A DNA stretch of 64,000 nucleotides from the NCBI GenBank assembly GCA_017577405.1, contig PIUA01000021.1, positions 1-64,000 on the forward strand, in the 5' to 3' direction. The notes under the pieces were generated by a model. It ran no database searches, was not told the origin of the DNA, and saw nothing but the letters and a program-made list of their open reading frames with translations. Positions 43,532-55,080 of this stretch are shown piece by piece. The stretch comes from Bacillota bacterium. GTDB lineage: Bacteria > Bacillota > Limnochordia > Limnochordales > Limnochordaceae. The translations under genes were made by a program, and so were the position numbers. Positions within the stretch are counted from its first letter, which is position 1; each line of letters begins with the position of its first letter.

Positions 43532-44902
43532 CTACACCAGCGGGGGCGCCTCGGGCAGCTCTGCCAGGGCCCGGGCGATGGCCTCGCCTGGATCCCTCAC
43601 ATCCTCCAGCTGGCCCGAGCGGTAGGCGTCGTAGGCCGCCATATCGAAGTGGCCGTGGCCCGACAGGTTGAAGAGGATGGTGCGGGCCTCGCCCTGATCC
43701 TTGCAGCGGAGGGCCTCGTCGATGGCGGCCCGGACCGCGTGGGCCGACTCAGGCGCAGGGACGATCCCTTCGCTCCGGGCGAAGAGGACAGCAGCCTCAA
43801 AGACCGCCCTCTGGGGATAGGCTCGGGCCTGGATATGGCCCTCATGGTAGAGCTGGCTGACCAAGGCCGAATCCCCGTGGTAGCGGAGCCCGCCCGCGTG
43901 GATGGCCGGCGGCACGTAGGTCCGGCCCAGGGTGTACATGGGCAAAAGAGGCGTCAACCCCGCCACGTCGCCAAAATCGTAGGCGTACCGGCCCCGGGTG
44001 AGGGTGGGGCAGGCTTCGGGCTCCACCGCCAGCACCTCCACCTCGTCCCCGGCAAACCGGTCGTAGAGGAAGGGGAAGGCGATCCCCCCGAGGTTGCTGC
44101 CCCCGCCGCAGGAGGCGATGACCAGGTCCGCCTTCTCCCCCACTAAAGCCAGCTGCTCTTTGGCCTCCAGCCCGATGACCGTTTGGTGAAGGAGGACGTG
44201 GTTGAGGACGCTTCCCAAGGCGTAGTTGGTATCCTCGTGGGTGGCCGCATCCTCCACCGCCTCGCTGATGGCGATCCCCAAAGAGCCGGGCGAGTCGGGC
44301 TCGGCCCCCAGCACCCGCCGCCCCGCCTGGGTGTGGGGGCTCGGGCTGGGGTGGACCGTCGCCCCCCAGGTCTCCATCATGGACCGACGGTAGGGTTTCT
44401 GGTCGTAGCTCACCCGCACCATGTAGACGGTGCACTCCAAACCGAACAGGTTGCAGGCCAGACTCAGCGCGCTCCCCCACTGGCCCGCCCCCGTCTCGGT
44501 GGCCAGCCGCCGGATACCAGCCTCCTTATTGTAGTAGGCCTGGGCCACCGCGGTGTTGGGCTTGTGGGAGCCCGCCGGGGAGACGCCCTCGTACTTGTAG
44601 TAGATGCGGGCGGGCGTCCCCAAGGCCGCTTCCAGCCGGTGGGCCCGGAAGAGGGGCGTCGGTCGCCAGAGGCGGTAGACCTCCCGAACAGGCTCGGGGA
44701 TGGGGATCCACCGTTCGCTGCTCACCTCCTGCTCGATCAGGGCAGGAGGGAAGATGGCCGCCAGATCCTCGGGACGGACCGGGGCTCCCGTCTGGGGGTT
44801 GAGGGGCGGCTTGGGGGGCGTGGGCATGTCGGCCAGGATGTTGTACCAGTGGGTGGGCAAGCGTGACTCGTCGAGCAGGATCTTGGTGGGCACCTGGGAC
44901 AT
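43532..44902 (-). CDS. Tryptophan synthase beta chain-like (TrpB2 type)
   Basis: PLP enzyme of 456 residues condensing indole and serine to tryptophan. The PLP lysine lies in [16 protein letters not shown], the serine/glycine loop in [11 protein letters not shown] and the phosphate loop in [10 protein letters not shown]. The longer N-terminus (about 60 extra residues) and the GSHK-N-T motif place it in the TrpB2 group, which works without the TrpA partner in many thermophiles and archaea. No trpA or other trp gene is nearby. ATG 44902 is chosen from the conserved start [11 protein letters not shown] hairpin-forming leader of about 90 bases precedes it. Confidence 0.9.
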   Translation of the reverse strand: MSQVPTKILLDESRLPTHWYNILADMPTPPKPPLNPQTGAPVRPEDLAAIFPPALIEQEVSSERWIPIPEPVREVYRLWRPTPLFRAHRLEAALGTPARIYYKYEGVSPAGSHKPNTAVAQAYYNKEAGIRRLATETGAGQWGSALSLACNLFGLECTVYMVRVSYDQKPYRRSMMETWGATVHPSPSPHTQAGRRVLGAEPDSPGSLGIAISEAVEDAATHEDTNYALGSVLNHVLLHQTVIGLEAKEQLALVGEKADLVIASCGGGSNLGGIAFPFLYDRFAGDEVEVLAVEPEACPTLTRGRYAYDFGDVAGLTPLLPMYTLGRTYVPPAIHAGGLRYHGDSALVSQLYHEGHIQARAYPQRAVFEAAVLFARSEGIVPAPESAHAVRAAIDEALRCKDQGEARTILFNLSGHGHFDMAAYDAYRSGQLEDVRDPGEAIARALAELPEAPPLV

Positions 44903-45098
44903 CCTCAGCTCAGCTCCTCTCAGACGATGGCCCGTCTCAGCCTCTCGCTCACGGGGTCGGCCGCGCTGCCCTCTGGGGGCAGGTCGGCCGGATAATATCA
45001 GCACCTATTCGCCGCACCCCATCCAAGTCCTGCCAAGGCCGGTTCTGCCGGCGGCTCCGTCCGGCGTAGGGTAGGACGGGAACGGTCGGGCGCTGGGG

Positions 45099-45374
45099 GT
45101 GGGGTGGGTGCCGGGGGACGGCGAGATCGTCCGGGGGATGGCCCTGCTCAGGGTGCTTTCAGGGAGCTTGGAACTGGCCGCCGCCTACCTGATGATCCGC
45201 TGGGGCCGGGTGGACCACGCCATGCGGATCAACGGGCTCTTGGGCCTGGTCGGGCCGACGGTGCTCCTCTTGGTCAGCCTCCTGGGCCTGGCCAGCCTGT
45301 CGGTCCACCTGCCCTGGCCACGCCTGGGGTTGATCGCCTGCGGGGTGGCCCTCATCCTCCTGGGAACGCGGTAG
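45099..45374 (+). CDS. YqhV-family membrane protein (DUF2619)
   Basis: Small membrane protein of up to 91 residues with three hydrophobic segments. The sequence LLRVLSGSLELAAAYLMIRWG followed by ALRINGLLGLVGPT-like (AMRINGLLGLVGPTVLLL) matches the YqhV/DUF2619 family found in spore-forming Bacillota, often near spoIIIA; here it stands alone. The start could be GTG 45099, GTG 45111 or ATG 45138. Function is unknown. It is convergent with asnS. Confidence 0.75.
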   Translation: MGWVPGDGEIVRGMALLRVLSGSLELAAAYLMIRWGRVDHAMRINGLLGLVGPTVLLLVSLLGLASLSVHLPWPRLGLIACGVALILLGTR

Positions 45375-45395
45375 GCCCGGCCGCGCGGCCGGGCC
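45374..45395. terminator. Palindromic hairpin between DUF2619 gene and asnS
   Basis: Perfect inverted repeat of 10-base arms (45374-45383 with 45386-45395) starting at the last base of the DUF2619 stop codon, between convergent genes. GC only, no T-run. Confidence 0.5.
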
Positions 45396-45428
45396 CTGGA
45401 GAGCGTTTCCCGGGAAATAGGGCTTGGG

Positions 45429-46733
45429 TCAGGGTGTGAGGCGGTTGAGCATTCGGGGGAAGGGGATGGTCTCCCGCACGTGGGGGAGGCCGCAGATCCA
45501 CGCCACCACCCGCTCGATGCCCATGCCGAAGCCCGAGTGGGGAACGGTGCCGTAGCGGCGGAGGTCCAGGTACCAGTGGTACCGGTCCACCGGAAGCCCA
45601 TGCTCCCGGAGCCGCTCCTCCAAGAGCGCCACGTCGTGGATCCGCTGGCCGCCGCCGATGATCTCGCCGTACCCTTCGGGGGCGAGGAGGTCGTCGCAGA
45701 GGACCACCTCGGGCCGCGCGGGGTCAGGTTGCATGTAGAAGGCCTTGCACTGCCGGGGGTAGCGCTCGATGAAGACGGGCCGGTCGAATTGGCTGGCCAG
45801 CCAAGTCTCCTCAGGCGCTCCGAAGTCGTCACCCCAGGTGAAGCCCTCGGGCCGCTTCTTGAGCATTTCCACCGCTTCATCGTACGTGAGGCGGGGGAAG
45901 GGCGGCTCCACCTTCTCCAAGGGGGCCAGATCCCGCTCCAAGACCTCCAGCTCCTGCCGGCGGTTCTGGAGCACCTGCCGGACCACGTGGGTGACCAGCT
46001 GCTCTTGGAGGGCCATGTTCTCCTGATGCTCCATGAAGGCAGCTTCGGGCTCCACCATCCAGAACTCCGTCAGGTGGCGGCGGGTCTTGGACTTCTCCGC
46101 CCGGAAGGTGGGGCCGAAGGTGTAGACCCGGCCGAAGGCCATGGCCGCGGCCTCCGCGTAGAGCTGGCCGCTTTGGGTGAGGTAGGCCTTTTCCTCAAAG
46201 TAGTCCGTTTCGAAGAGGGTGGTCGTTCCCTCCACCGAGAGGGGCGTGAGGATGGGCGCGTCCACCAGCAAGAAACCCTGATCGTCCAGGAACTGGCGGG
46301 TGGCGCGGATCACCTCGGCCCGCACCCGCAAGATGGCGTGCTGCCGGCGGGAGCGGAGCCACAGGTGGCGGTGATCCATGAGGAACTCCACCCCGTGCTC
46401 TTTGGGGGTGATGGGGTAGCCCTCGGCGGCCTGGATCACCTCCAGGCCCGTCACCGCCAGCTCGTACCCGCCGGGCGCCCGGGGGTCCGCCTTGACCACG
46501 CCCCGGACGATGATGGAACTCTCCTGGCCCAGGCGCTCCGCCCGCTCAAAGATCTCGGGCAGCTCAGGCCGGAAGAGGACGGCCTGGACGATCCCCGTCC
46601 CATCCCGCACCTGCAGGAAGAGGAGCTTGCCCGAGGAGCGCTTGTTGTACAGCCAACCCCGGAGCTCCACCTCCTGGCCCACGTGTTCGCCCAAACGCTC
46701 CACCCAGCTCCGCACCACGGCAGACTCTGCCAC
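45429..46733 (-). CDS. asnS: Asparaginyl-tRNA synthetase
   Basis: Class IIb aminoacyl-tRNA synthetase of 434 residues. An OB-fold anticodon domain comes first ([24 protein letters not shown]), then the catalytic core with [30 protein letters not shown] and motif 3 [12 protein letters not shown]. The AsnRS rather than AspRS assignment rests on the [11 protein letters not shown] and overall length. GTG 46733 has AAGGAGG eight bases before; GTG 46754 is an alternative. It follows the YlbF gene by 33 bases and may be cotranscribed. No T-box is visible. Confidence 0.95.
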   Translation of the reverse strand: MAESAVVRSWVERLGEHVGQEVELRGWLYNKRSSGKLLFLQVRDGTGIVQAVLFRPELPEIFERAERLGQESSIIVRGVVKADPRAPGGYELAVTGLEVIQAAEGYPITPKEHGVEFLMDHRHLWLRSRRQHAILRVRAEVIRATRQFLDDQGFLLVDAPILTPLSVEGTTTLFETDYFEEKAYLTQSGQLYAEAAAMAFGRVYTFGPTFRAEKSKTRRHLTEFWMVEPEAAFMEHQENMALQEQLVTHVVRQVLQNRRQELEVLERDLAPLEKVEPPFPRLTYDEAVEMLKKRPEGFTWGDDFGAPEETWLASQFDRPVFIERYPRQCKAFYMQPDPARPEVVLCDDLLAPEGYGEIIGGGQRIHDVALLEERLREHGLPVDRYHWYLDLRRYGTVPHSGFGMGIERVVAWICGLPHVRETIPFPRMLNRLTP

Positions 46734-46766
46734 CCCAAAAGCCTCCTTGCCCACAGTCTCCTGCCC

Positions 46767-47213
46767 TTAGGGGGCGCCTTGGCCCGGCACCCAAAGCTTG
46801 CTCTGCACGGCGTCGACCGTCTTCCGCCCGCCCCCGTCCCCCGCGGGCCGGTCTGGCCCCTGGGGCGGGGCCTGACCTTCCATAAGGCCCGCGGCTTCGA
46901 GGAGCTCCCGCTGGATCTGGTTGAGCAAAGCCAAAAGTTCGGCCTCCGCCTCGAAGAGCTCTCGGATGTAGGGGTTGTAGGCGGCCAGGCTGGTCACGTG
47001 CTGGTAGCGAGCGACCAGCTCCTGGGGCACCTCTTCGCCCCGCTCGGTCCGTTCCAGGATCTCCTGCTGGACCTCTTGGACATCTTTGAGCATGATGCGG
47101 GCCGCCTCTCGGGACGCCACCATTTGGCGGGCCTCCCGCACCCGGGCGACCGCCTGGGATGAGGCCAGCGCCTCCCGCAGCGACCGGAGGGCCCCTGCCA
47201 CCTGGGGCTCCAT
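46767..47213 (-). CDS. YlbF/YmcA-family protein
   Basis: Helical protein of 148 residues with the Com_YlbF pattern: LREALASSQAVARVREARQMVASREAARIMLKDVQ at the start and LVARYQHVTSLAAYNPYIRELFEAEAEL in the middle; the last 40 residues are disordered and Pro/Gly-rich. In Bacillus YlbF, YmcA and YaaT form the RicAFT complex with iron-sulfur clusters that aids RNase Y and developmental control. ATG 47213 has a very strong GGGAGGGGAGGGAGG upstream. It is upstream of asnS. Confidence 0.88.
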   Translation of the reverse strand: MEPQVAGALRSLREALASSQAVARVREARQMVASREAARIMLKDVQEVQQEILERTERGEEVPQELVARYQHVTSLAAYNPYIRELFEAEAELLALLNQIQRELLEAAGLMEGQAPPQGPDRPAGDGGGRKTVDAVQSKLWVPGQGAP

Positions 47214-47261
47214 CCGCCTCCCTCCCCTCCCTCTTCGCTTCCCGCCAAGGCCTTCCTGGAC

Positions 47262-47292
47262 GACAAAGCGCCCGACCCTCTGGCCGAGCGCT
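47262..47292 (-). terminator. Terminator of tRNA-Ala
   Basis: Eleven-bp stem with G-T wobbles (47267-47277 with 47282-47292), 4-base loop, leftward tail TTTGTCG. Confidence 0.7.
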
Positions 47293-47312
47293 CCTCAACT
47301 CGCCTCAGTTTC

Positions 47313-47388
47313 TGGTGGAGATGAGCGGGCTCGAACCGCCGACCTCCTGCGTGCAAAGCAGGCGCTCTCCCAACTGAGCTACATCCCC
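47313..47388 (-). tRNA. tRNA-Ala (anticodon TGC)
   Basis: 76-base cloverleaf on the minus strand: acceptor GGGGATG, D arm GCTCAGTTGGGAGAGC, anticodon loop TTTGCAC giving TGC, T loop GGTTCGAGCCC, encoded CCA at 47313-47315. Confidence 0.97.
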
Positions 47389-47415
47389 ACGCACACCGCC
47401 AGTGGCGGCGCGCCC

Positions 47416-47444
47416 ATTCTAACATGTGGTGCCAGGGAGGTCAA
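47416..47444 (-). promoter_or_regulatory. Promoter of tRNA-Ala
   Basis: Minus strand TTGACC (47439-47444), 17-base spacer, TAGAAT (47416-47421), 27 bases before the tRNA and immediately after the gyrA stop region. Confidence 0.88.
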
Positions 47445-47460
47445 CGCCGCTCGGGCCAGA

Positions 47461-49902
47461 TCAGTCTTCCGGTTCCTCGTCATCCACCAGGGTCCCGGCA
47501 GCAACCACCGTCTCGTCCTCCTCCAGGCGCATGAGCCGCACCCCTTGGGTGACCCGTCCCTGGACCGAGATCTCGCTCACTGCCATCCGGATCATCACCC
47601 CTTGGGAGCTGATCAGCATCACCTCGGCCTGGGGCTGCACCACCCGGGCGTCGATGATGGGCCCCGTCTTCTCCGTCAGGTTGAGGGTGCGGATGCCCTT
47701 GCCGCCCCGGCCCGTCCGCCGGTACTGGTCCAAGGGTGTCCGCTTGCCGTACCCGCGCGCGGTGATGACCAGGAGGTCGCTGTCGGCCAAGACCTCATCG
47801 GCGGCCACCACCTGATCCCCGGGCTCCAGGCGGATCCCCCGCACCCCTTGCGCGGTCCGTCCCATGGGCCGGACCTCGTCCTCCTGGAACCGGATGGCCT
47901 GCCCCTGGGCGGTGACCAGGATCAGCTCCTGCCGCCCGTCGGTCAGGAAGACATCCACCAGCTCGTCGCCCTCGGCCAGGGTGATACAGATGATGCCGTT
48001 CCGGGGCGTGTCGAACTCGGAGAGCGCGGTCTTCTTCACCGTCCCCTGGCGGGTGACCATGACCAGGTAGCGGTCGTCGTCGAACTGGTCGATGGCCAAG
48101 GTGGCCGTCACCTGCTCCTCCGCCTCCAGGGGGACGACGTTGACCGCGGCCGTCCCCCGGGCGGTCCGGCTTCCTTCAGGGATTTCGTAGGCCCGCACCC
48201 GGTAGACCCGGCCCCGGTTGGTGAAGAAGAGGACGTAGCTGTGGGTCGAGGTGACAAAGAGCCGCTCCACAAAGTCCCCTTCCCGGGCGTGGACGGCGGT
48301 GATCCCCCGGCCGCCCCGCCGCTGGCCCCGGTAGGTGTCGGCCGGAACCCGCTTCACATAGCCAAAGCGGGTCAAGGTGACCACCACCTGCTCGTCGGCG
48401 ATGAGGTCCTCGGGCTCCAGCTCGGGCTGGGCGGGGACGATCTGGGTCCGGCGAGGGTCCGCGAAGCGCTCCCGGATCTCCAAAAGCTCTTTCCGGACCA
48501 CGCCCATCAGCTTCCGCTCGTCGGACAGGATAGCCTTCAGCTCCCCGATACGGGCCACGAGCTCCTGGTACTCCTGCTCGATCTTCTCCCGCTCTAGGCT
48601 GGTCAGGCGGCGGAGCTGCATCTCCAGGATGGCTTGGGCCTGGCGCTCGGTGAGGCCAAACCGCTCCATCAGCTGGCTCTTGGCCGTCGCCTCATCGGGT
48701 GCCCGGCGGATCAGCTGGATGATGGCATCCAGGTTGGCCAGGGCGATGCGCAGGCCTTCCAGGATGTGGGCCCGCTCCTCCGCCTTGCGGAGCTCGAAAC
48801 GGGTCCGGCGCTCCACGACCTCCCGCTGGTGCTTCAGGTACTCGACCAGCATCTCCCGGAGGGTGAGCACCCGGGGCTCGCCGTCGACCAGGGCGATCAT
48901 GATGGCGCCAAAGGTGTCCTCCAACTTGGAGTGCTTGAAGAGCTGGTTGAGGACCACCTGGGGGTTGGCGTCCCGCCGGAGCTCGATGGCGATCCGCAGC
49001 CCCGAACGGTCCGACTCGTCCCGCAGGTCGGTGATCCCCTCCACCCGCTTCTCCCGGACCAGGGCGGCGATCCGCTCGATGAGTTGGGCCTTGTTCACGT
49101 TGTAGGGGATCTCGTGGACGACGATCCGGTAGCGGCCCCGGTCCATGGGCTCAATCTCCGTCTTGGCCCGAACCCGGATGTGGCCCCGGCCCGTCAGGTA
49201 CGCCTGGCGGATGCCCTCCTTCCCCAGGATGAGGCCGCCGGTGGGGAAGTCCGGACCCTGGATGATCTCCAAGAGCTCCTCGGCAGTGGTCTCCGGCTTG
49301 TCGATGAGCCGGACCAGCCCATCGATCACCTCGCCCAGGTTGTGGGGCGGGATGTTGGTGGCCATGCCCACCGCGATGCCCGCGGCGCCGTTGACCAGCA
49401 GGTTGGGCAGGCGGGCTGGGAGGACGGCGGGTTGCTGTTCGGTCTCGTCGAAGTTGGGAACGAAGTCGACGGTCTCCTTGTCCAGATCCCGCAGAAGCTC
49501 CATGCCCACGGGCGAAAGGCGGGCCTCGGTGTACCGCTGGGCCGCGGGAGGATCGCCGTCGATGCTGCCGAAGTTGCCGTGGCCGTCGACCAGCGGGTAA
49601 CGGAAGTTGAAATCCTGCGCCATGCGGACCATGGCGTCGTAGATGGCCGCATCGCCGTGGGGATGGTACTTCCCCATGACGTCGCCGGTGATGCGGGCCG
49701 ACTTCCGGTGGGGCTGATCGGGGCGGAGGCCCAGTTGGAGCATGGCGTAGAGGATCCGCCGCTGGACCGGCTTCAGCCCGTCACGAACGTCGGGAAGCGC
49801 GCGGTCGACGATGACGCTCATGGCGTAGTCCAAGTAGGACCGGCGCATCTCCTGTTCCAAGTCAACGGGGACGATCCGTCCGCCGCTCTCCGTCACGGCC
49901 AC
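47461..49902 (-). CDS. gyrA: DNA gyrase subunit A
   Basis: Breakage-reunion subunit of gyrase, 813 residues. Catalytic Tyr124 lies in [10 protein letters not shown], and the GyrA box QRRGGRG marks true gyrase in the C-terminal DNA-wrapping propeller. The quinolone-resistance segment reads [12 protein letters not shown]; the position equivalent to E. coli Ser83 is Ala85, a natural replacement associated with lower quinolone binding. The GTG start at 49902 has a GGAAAGGA site at long spacing; GTG 49896 is an alternative. It follows gyrB by 34 bases, as in Bacillus. Confidence 0.97.
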   Translation of the reverse strand: MAVTESGGRIVPVDLEQEMRRSYLDYAMSVIVDRALPDVRDGLKPVQRRILYAMLQLGLRPDQPHRKSARITGDVMGKYHPHGDAAIYDAMVRMAQDFNFRYPLVDGHGNFGSIDGDPPAAQRYTEARLSPVGMELLRDLDKETVDFVPNFDETEQQPAVLPARLPNLLVNGAAGIAVGMATNIPPHNLGEVIDGLVRLIDKPETTAEELLEIIQGPDFPTGGLILGKEGIRQAYLTGRGHIRVRAKTEIEPMDRGRYRIVVHEIPYNVNKAQLIERIAALVREKRVEGITDLRDESDRSGLRIAIELRRDANPQVVLNQLFKHSKLEDTFGAIMIALVDGEPRVLTLREMLVEYLKHQREVVERRTRFELRKAEERAHILEGLRIALANLDAIIQLIRRAPDEATAKSQLMERFGLTERQAQAILEMQLRRLTSLEREKIEQEYQELVARIGELKAILSDERKLMGVVRKELLEIRERFADPRRTQIVPAQPELEPEDLIADEQVVVTLTRFGYVKRVPADTYRGQRRGGRGITAVHAREGDFVERLFVTSTHSYVLFFTNRGRVYRVRAYEIPEGSRTARGTAAVNVVPLEAEEQVTATLAIDQFDDDRYLVMVTRQGTVKKTALSEFDTPRNGIICITLAEGDELVDVFLTDGRQELILVTAQGQAIRFQEDEVRPMGRTAQGVRGIRLEPGDQVVAADEVLADSDLLVITARGYGKRTPLDQYRRTGRGGKGIRTLNLTEKTGPIIDARVVQPQAEVMLISSQGVMIRMAVSEISVQGRVTQGVRLMRLEEDETVVAAGTLVDDEEPED

Positions 49903-49936
49903 CCATCATCGTCCTTTCCAAACGGCCCGGCTTCCC

Positions 49937-51964
<2,028 letters not shown>

Positions 51965-52008
51965 CTACCATTCACGCCCAGATCCAGCAAAGGCAGGTGC
52001 GGCCGCCT

Positions 52009-52266
52009 TTACCGCTCCCGGCGCCCCCCGGCCCCCTGCTCCGCCCGCCGGGCCAAGGTCGTCGTGGAAATGGGCGAAGCGTACACCCGATCCCGGGTCA
52101 CCACATAGGCATGGACCGGCTCCTCGGGACTCGGCACCAGGCGGCCCTGGGCCTCGGCTTGGGCGGCGTAGGCCCGGGCTGCGCTCCCCTCGGCGCTGAG
52201 GATGGCCACGATCTCCCGCAGCCGTACCACCCGATCGCCGCCGAGATGGAGATACACCGGCGTCAC
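52009..52266 (-). CDS. RemB/YaaB-like protein (DUF370)
   Basis: Protein of 85 residues beginning VYLHLGGDRVVRLREIVAIL, the family pattern of YaaB/RemB, related to the DNA-binding RemA regulator of biofilm matrix genes in Bacillus. It occupies the same place between recF and gyrB as in Bacillus. GTG 52266 overlaps the recF stop (GTGA). The Ala/Arg-rich tail is less conserved. Role here by family only. Confidence 0.85.
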   Translation of the reverse strand: MTPVYLHLGGDRVVRLREIVAILSAEGSAARAYAAQAEAQGRLVPSPEEPVHAYVVTRDRVYASPISTTTLARRAEQGAGGRRER

Positions 52267-53417
52267 CCCCCAACGCTTCCGTCCCTCAGGGCCTCCTCTT
52301 CAGGCTGGATCTGCCCCGCCCGCACCCGGTAGCTCCGGCCCTGTTCCCGGAGGCCAGCAGGCAGGCTGGTCGCCTCGGTGCTGGTGACCAGGGTCTGGGT
52401 GCGGCCCATGGCCACCTCGACAAAAGCCGCCTGCCGGACCGGGTCCAGCTCCGAGAGCACATCGTCCAGCAGCAAGACGGGGTACTCGCCCAGGTAGGAG
52501 GCCATCAGTTCCAGCTCCGCGATCTTGCACGCCAGGACCACGGTCCGCTGTTCTCCCTGGGAGGCGAACCGCCGGGCCGACCGGCCGTCCAAGGTCATCT
52601 CCAAATCGTCCCGCTGGGGTCCGACCAGGCTGGTCCCCCGCCGGAGCTCCAGGGGCCTCGCCTCCCGAAGACTGGCTTCCACCCGTTCCCGAATGACATC
52701 GAGGCTCGTGGGCGCCTCGTCTTCTGTCTCCTCGAGAAAGTACGGCCGGTACCGTAAGGAGAGCTCCTTGCTCCCCGCTACCCGCTGGTGGGCCTCAGCC
52801 GCCAGGGGCGAGAGGGCTTCCACCGCCAGGGCGCGCCGGTGGATCACCCGGCTCGCCTCCTCCACGAAGGCGGCATCCCAGACCTCCAGGCTCCCCGCTG
52901 AACCCTCCCCTTGCCCGATCCGGTCCAAGAGCCGGTTCCGCTGGCGCAGGATCCGCTGGAACTTGGCCAGGGCCTCCCGGTACGCGGGCAGGGCCTGGAC
53001 CAGCTGGCCGTCGAGGTACCGGCGCCGGGCCTCAGGCCCGCCCTTGACCAGGTGCAGATCGTCGGGGACGAAGAGGACCGCACTCAGGTACTCCAAGAGC
53101 TCCCCCAGCCGCCGGACCCAGTTCCCATTGACGTAGGCCCGCTTGCCCCGAGGGGTGAGCACCACCTGAAGCTCGTACCGTCCCCGCAGGCTCTCGGCTT
53201 CCAGCCGCACCTCGGCCTGAGGCGCGCCCCAACGGATCATCTCCTCATCCCGGCCCGCCCGCATGGACCGCCCCGTGGCCACCAGGTAGATGGCTTCCAG
53301 GAGGTTGGTCTTCCCCTGGCCGTTGCCGCCAAGGAAGAGGTGGAGGGAACCGGGCAGGGAGAGGGCCAGGCGGGTATAGTTCCGGAAGGAGATCAGTTCC
53401 AGCCCTTCGATGCGCAC
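52263..53417 (-). CDS. recF: DNA replication and repair protein RecF
   Basis: SMC-like ATPase of 384 residues that loads RecA at single-strand gaps. Walker A is GGNGQGKTNLLEAI near residue 30, the signature FASQGEQRTVVLA, and Walker B YPVLLLDDVLSELD. GTG 53417 gives the family start RIEGLELISFRNY; GTG 53432 is possible. It lies 24 bases after the S4-domain gene and overlaps remB by four bases. Confidence 0.96.
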   Translation of the reverse strand: MRIEGLELISFRNYTRLALSLPGSLHLFLGGNGQGKTNLLEAIYLVATGRSMRAGRDEEMIRWGAPQAEVRLEAESLRGRYELQVVLTPRGKRAYVNGNWVRRLGELLEYLSAVLFVPDDLHLVKGGPEARRRYLDGQLVQALPAYREALAKFQRILRQRNRLLDRIGQGEGSAGSLEVWDAAFVEEASRVIHRRALAVEALSPLAAEAHQRVAGSKELSLRYRPYFLEETEDEAPTSLDVIRERVEASLREARPLELRRGTSLVGPQRDDLEMTLDGRSARRFASQGEQRTVVLACKIAELELMASYLGEYPVLLLDDVLSELDPVRQAAFVEVAMGRTQTLVTSTEATSLPAGLREQGRSYRVRAGQIQPEEEALRDGSVGG

Positions 53418-53441
53418 CGCCTCACCCCACACCCGCCGTCG

Positions 53442-53666
53442 TCACGCCAGCCGGATCCGAAGCCCCCCCACTTCCACCTCTTGGCCCTTGAAGAGCTTCC
53501 GGCCCCGCCGCTCCTCCACCTGGCCATCCACCCGGACCTGGCCTTGGGCCAGAAGCTGCTTGGCCCCGCCACCGGTCCCCACCACCCCCGCCAGCTTGAG
53601 CAGCTGGCCGAGGGTGATGGGCTCCCGCTCCAGGTGAATCACCCGCACCGCCGCCTGTTCGGCCAT
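53442..53666 (-). CDS. S4-domain RNA-binding protein (YaaA-like)
   Basis: Protein of 74 residues made almost entirely of an S4 RNA-binding domain: ITLGQLLKLAGVVGTGGGAKQLLAQGQVRVDGQVEERR with the following basic strand GRKLFKGQEVEV. Always found between dnaN and recF in Bacillota. It is thought to bind structured RNA or ribosome intermediates. ATG 53666 is chosen, since the GAGGGGG site is better placed for it than for GTG 53675. Confidence 0.92.
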   Translation of the reverse strand: MAEQAAVRVIHLEREPITLGQLLKLAGVVGTGGGAKQLLAQGQVRVDGQVEERRGRKLFKGQEVEVGGLRIRLA

Positions 53667-53692
53667 CGAACCCACGTGCCCCCTCGCCCGAG

Positions 53693-54817
53693 CTAAGGAA
53701 GCCTGACAGGCATGACGACGTAGGTGTAGCCTTCCTCACCCACGGGCTCGATGGTGCCCGGGTGATCCCCCTCGGAGAAGGCGAAGCGGACCTGGGGAGT
53801 GGAAAGGACCCGCAAGACCTCCGTCAGGTACCGGACCTGGTAGGCGGTCCGCCCCGCCCCCTCCAGCTCCTCCACCGGCACCGACTCGCTCGCTTGCCCC
53901 GCTTCCGCCCCGTGGCTCTCCAGCTGGAGCTCCCCGTCCACCTGGAGCCGGACGACGGCCGGTCCCTTCCGGCTCACCAGGGCGATCCGCTCCAAGGCCT
54001 CCAGGAGGGCCAGGCGGTCGACCGTCAAGCGGACCTGCTGCTCCTTGGGGAAGACCCGCCGGTAATCGGGGAAGACCCCTTCGATCAGGCGGGAGAAGAA
54101 GAGAAAGGTGCTGGTCTGGAAGGAGACGTGGTGCTCCGAGACCCGCAAGACGACCGGCTCCTCCAGGCCGGCCAGAAGTCGCCGCACCTCGCCCAGGGAA
54201 CGGCCGGGCACCAGGACGTGGAGCGGCTCGGCCGACACCTCCGCGCCCTCCTCCGGCGGGACCAAGGGGACCTGGTAAAAGGCAAGCCGGCTGGAGTCGG
54301 TGGCCACCGCGCGGAAGTGGCCCCCTTCCACCTCCACCAAGACCCCGCTCAGGACGGGACGGCTTTCCTCCGGCGAGGCAGCGAACTCGGTCCGCTCCAA
54401 GCCCTCCCGCAGGAGGCGTGCGTCCACCTGCCAGGGCCCTCCCTCCACCTGGGGCAGGGTTGGGAAGTCCGAGGGATCCAGGGCCCGCAGCTGGAACCGG
54501 CTCGCCCCCGAGGTGAGGTGGACCACCCCCGACCCGTCGGTGGCCAGGCGCACATCCCCGCCCGGGAGCCGGCGGACGATGGAACTGAGGAGCCGGCCGG
54601 GAAGCAGGACCCGACCCGGTGCCCGGACATCGGCCTCGATCTGGGTGGTCACCCCCATCTCCAGGTCGGAGGCCGTCAGGCGAACTCCGGAACCCCCACC
54701 TTCACCCGCCTCCAACAGGATACCTGTAAGGGCGGGGATGGTGTCCCGGGAGGAGACCGTCCGTTCGACCAGGGCGACCGCGGTGCTGAACCGTTCGTGG
54801 TCGAGGAGAAGCTCCAC
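53693..54817 (-). CDS. dnaN: DNA polymerase III sliding clamp (beta subunit)
   Basis: Ring-forming processivity clamp of 374 residues with three repeated domains. Segments seen include DIPALTGILLEA-like (DTIPALTGILLEAGE), PVLSGVLVEVEGGHFRAVATDSSRLAFY and the C-terminal YTYVVMPVRLP, the conserved P-V-R-L end. The GTG at 54817 has AAGGAG eight bases upstream and gives the usual length; longer versions run through an AT-rich palindrome. The upstream gap to dnaA (54818-55080) holds that palindrome and weak DnaA-box-like sites. Confidence 0.95.
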   Translation of the reverse strand: MELLLDHERFSTAVALVERTVSSRDTIPALTGILLEAGEGGGSGVRLTASDLEMGVTTQIEADVRAPGRVLLPGRLLSSIVRRLPGGDVRLATDGSGVVHLTSGASRFQLRALDPSDFPTLPQVEGGPWQVDARLLREGLERTEFAASPEESRPVLSGVLVEVEGGHFRAVATDSSRLAFYQVPLVPPEEGAEVSAEPLHVLVPGRSLGEVRRLLAGLEEPVVLRVSEHHVSFQTSTFLFFSRLIEGVFPDYRRVFPKEQQVRLTVDRLALLEALERIALVSRKGPAVVRLQVDGELQLESHGAEAGQASESVPVEELEGAGRTAYQVRYLTEVLRVLSTPQVRFAFSEGDHPGTIEPVGEEGYTYVVMPVRLP

Positions 54818-54851
54818 CGGCGTCACTCCTTCTTCTTCGACGACGACAATC

Positions 54852-54894
54852 ATCAATCGATCGATTGATAGAATCGGTAGTCGTCGTAGTCGTC
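54852..54894. repeat. Perfect 18-bp palindrome and tandem 9-mers upstream of dnaN
   Basis: ATCAATCGATCGATTGAT at 54852-54869 is a perfect palindrome. Just beyond it GTAGTCGTC occurs twice in tandem (54877-54885, 54886-54894). CGACGAC triplets on the other side pair with them, extending the inverted symmetry. It lies 35 bases before the dnaN start in an unusually AT-rich patch, so an operator or an unwinding/structural element are both possible. Confidence 0.6.
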
Positions 54895-55080
54895 GGGCTG
54901 TGGATTCAGGGGAAAAGGGGACCAAAGGCCGTCATAGCGCCCTTTCTCCCCTGTGGGCAGGGTGGGGACGGGCTGGGGAGGGCGGTCCACCCTGTCCCCA
55001 GAGGGGACCACGCACCCACCCAGGGCCCCGGGGCCGTCCCCAGATCTCCCCAGGGGCTCCACACGTCGTCCACAGCTTGT

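Noticed and set aside
41925-43625. A 566-residue open frame on the plus strand over leuC
   Set aside because: The opposite strand encodes LeuC with intact cluster motifs; this frame has none.
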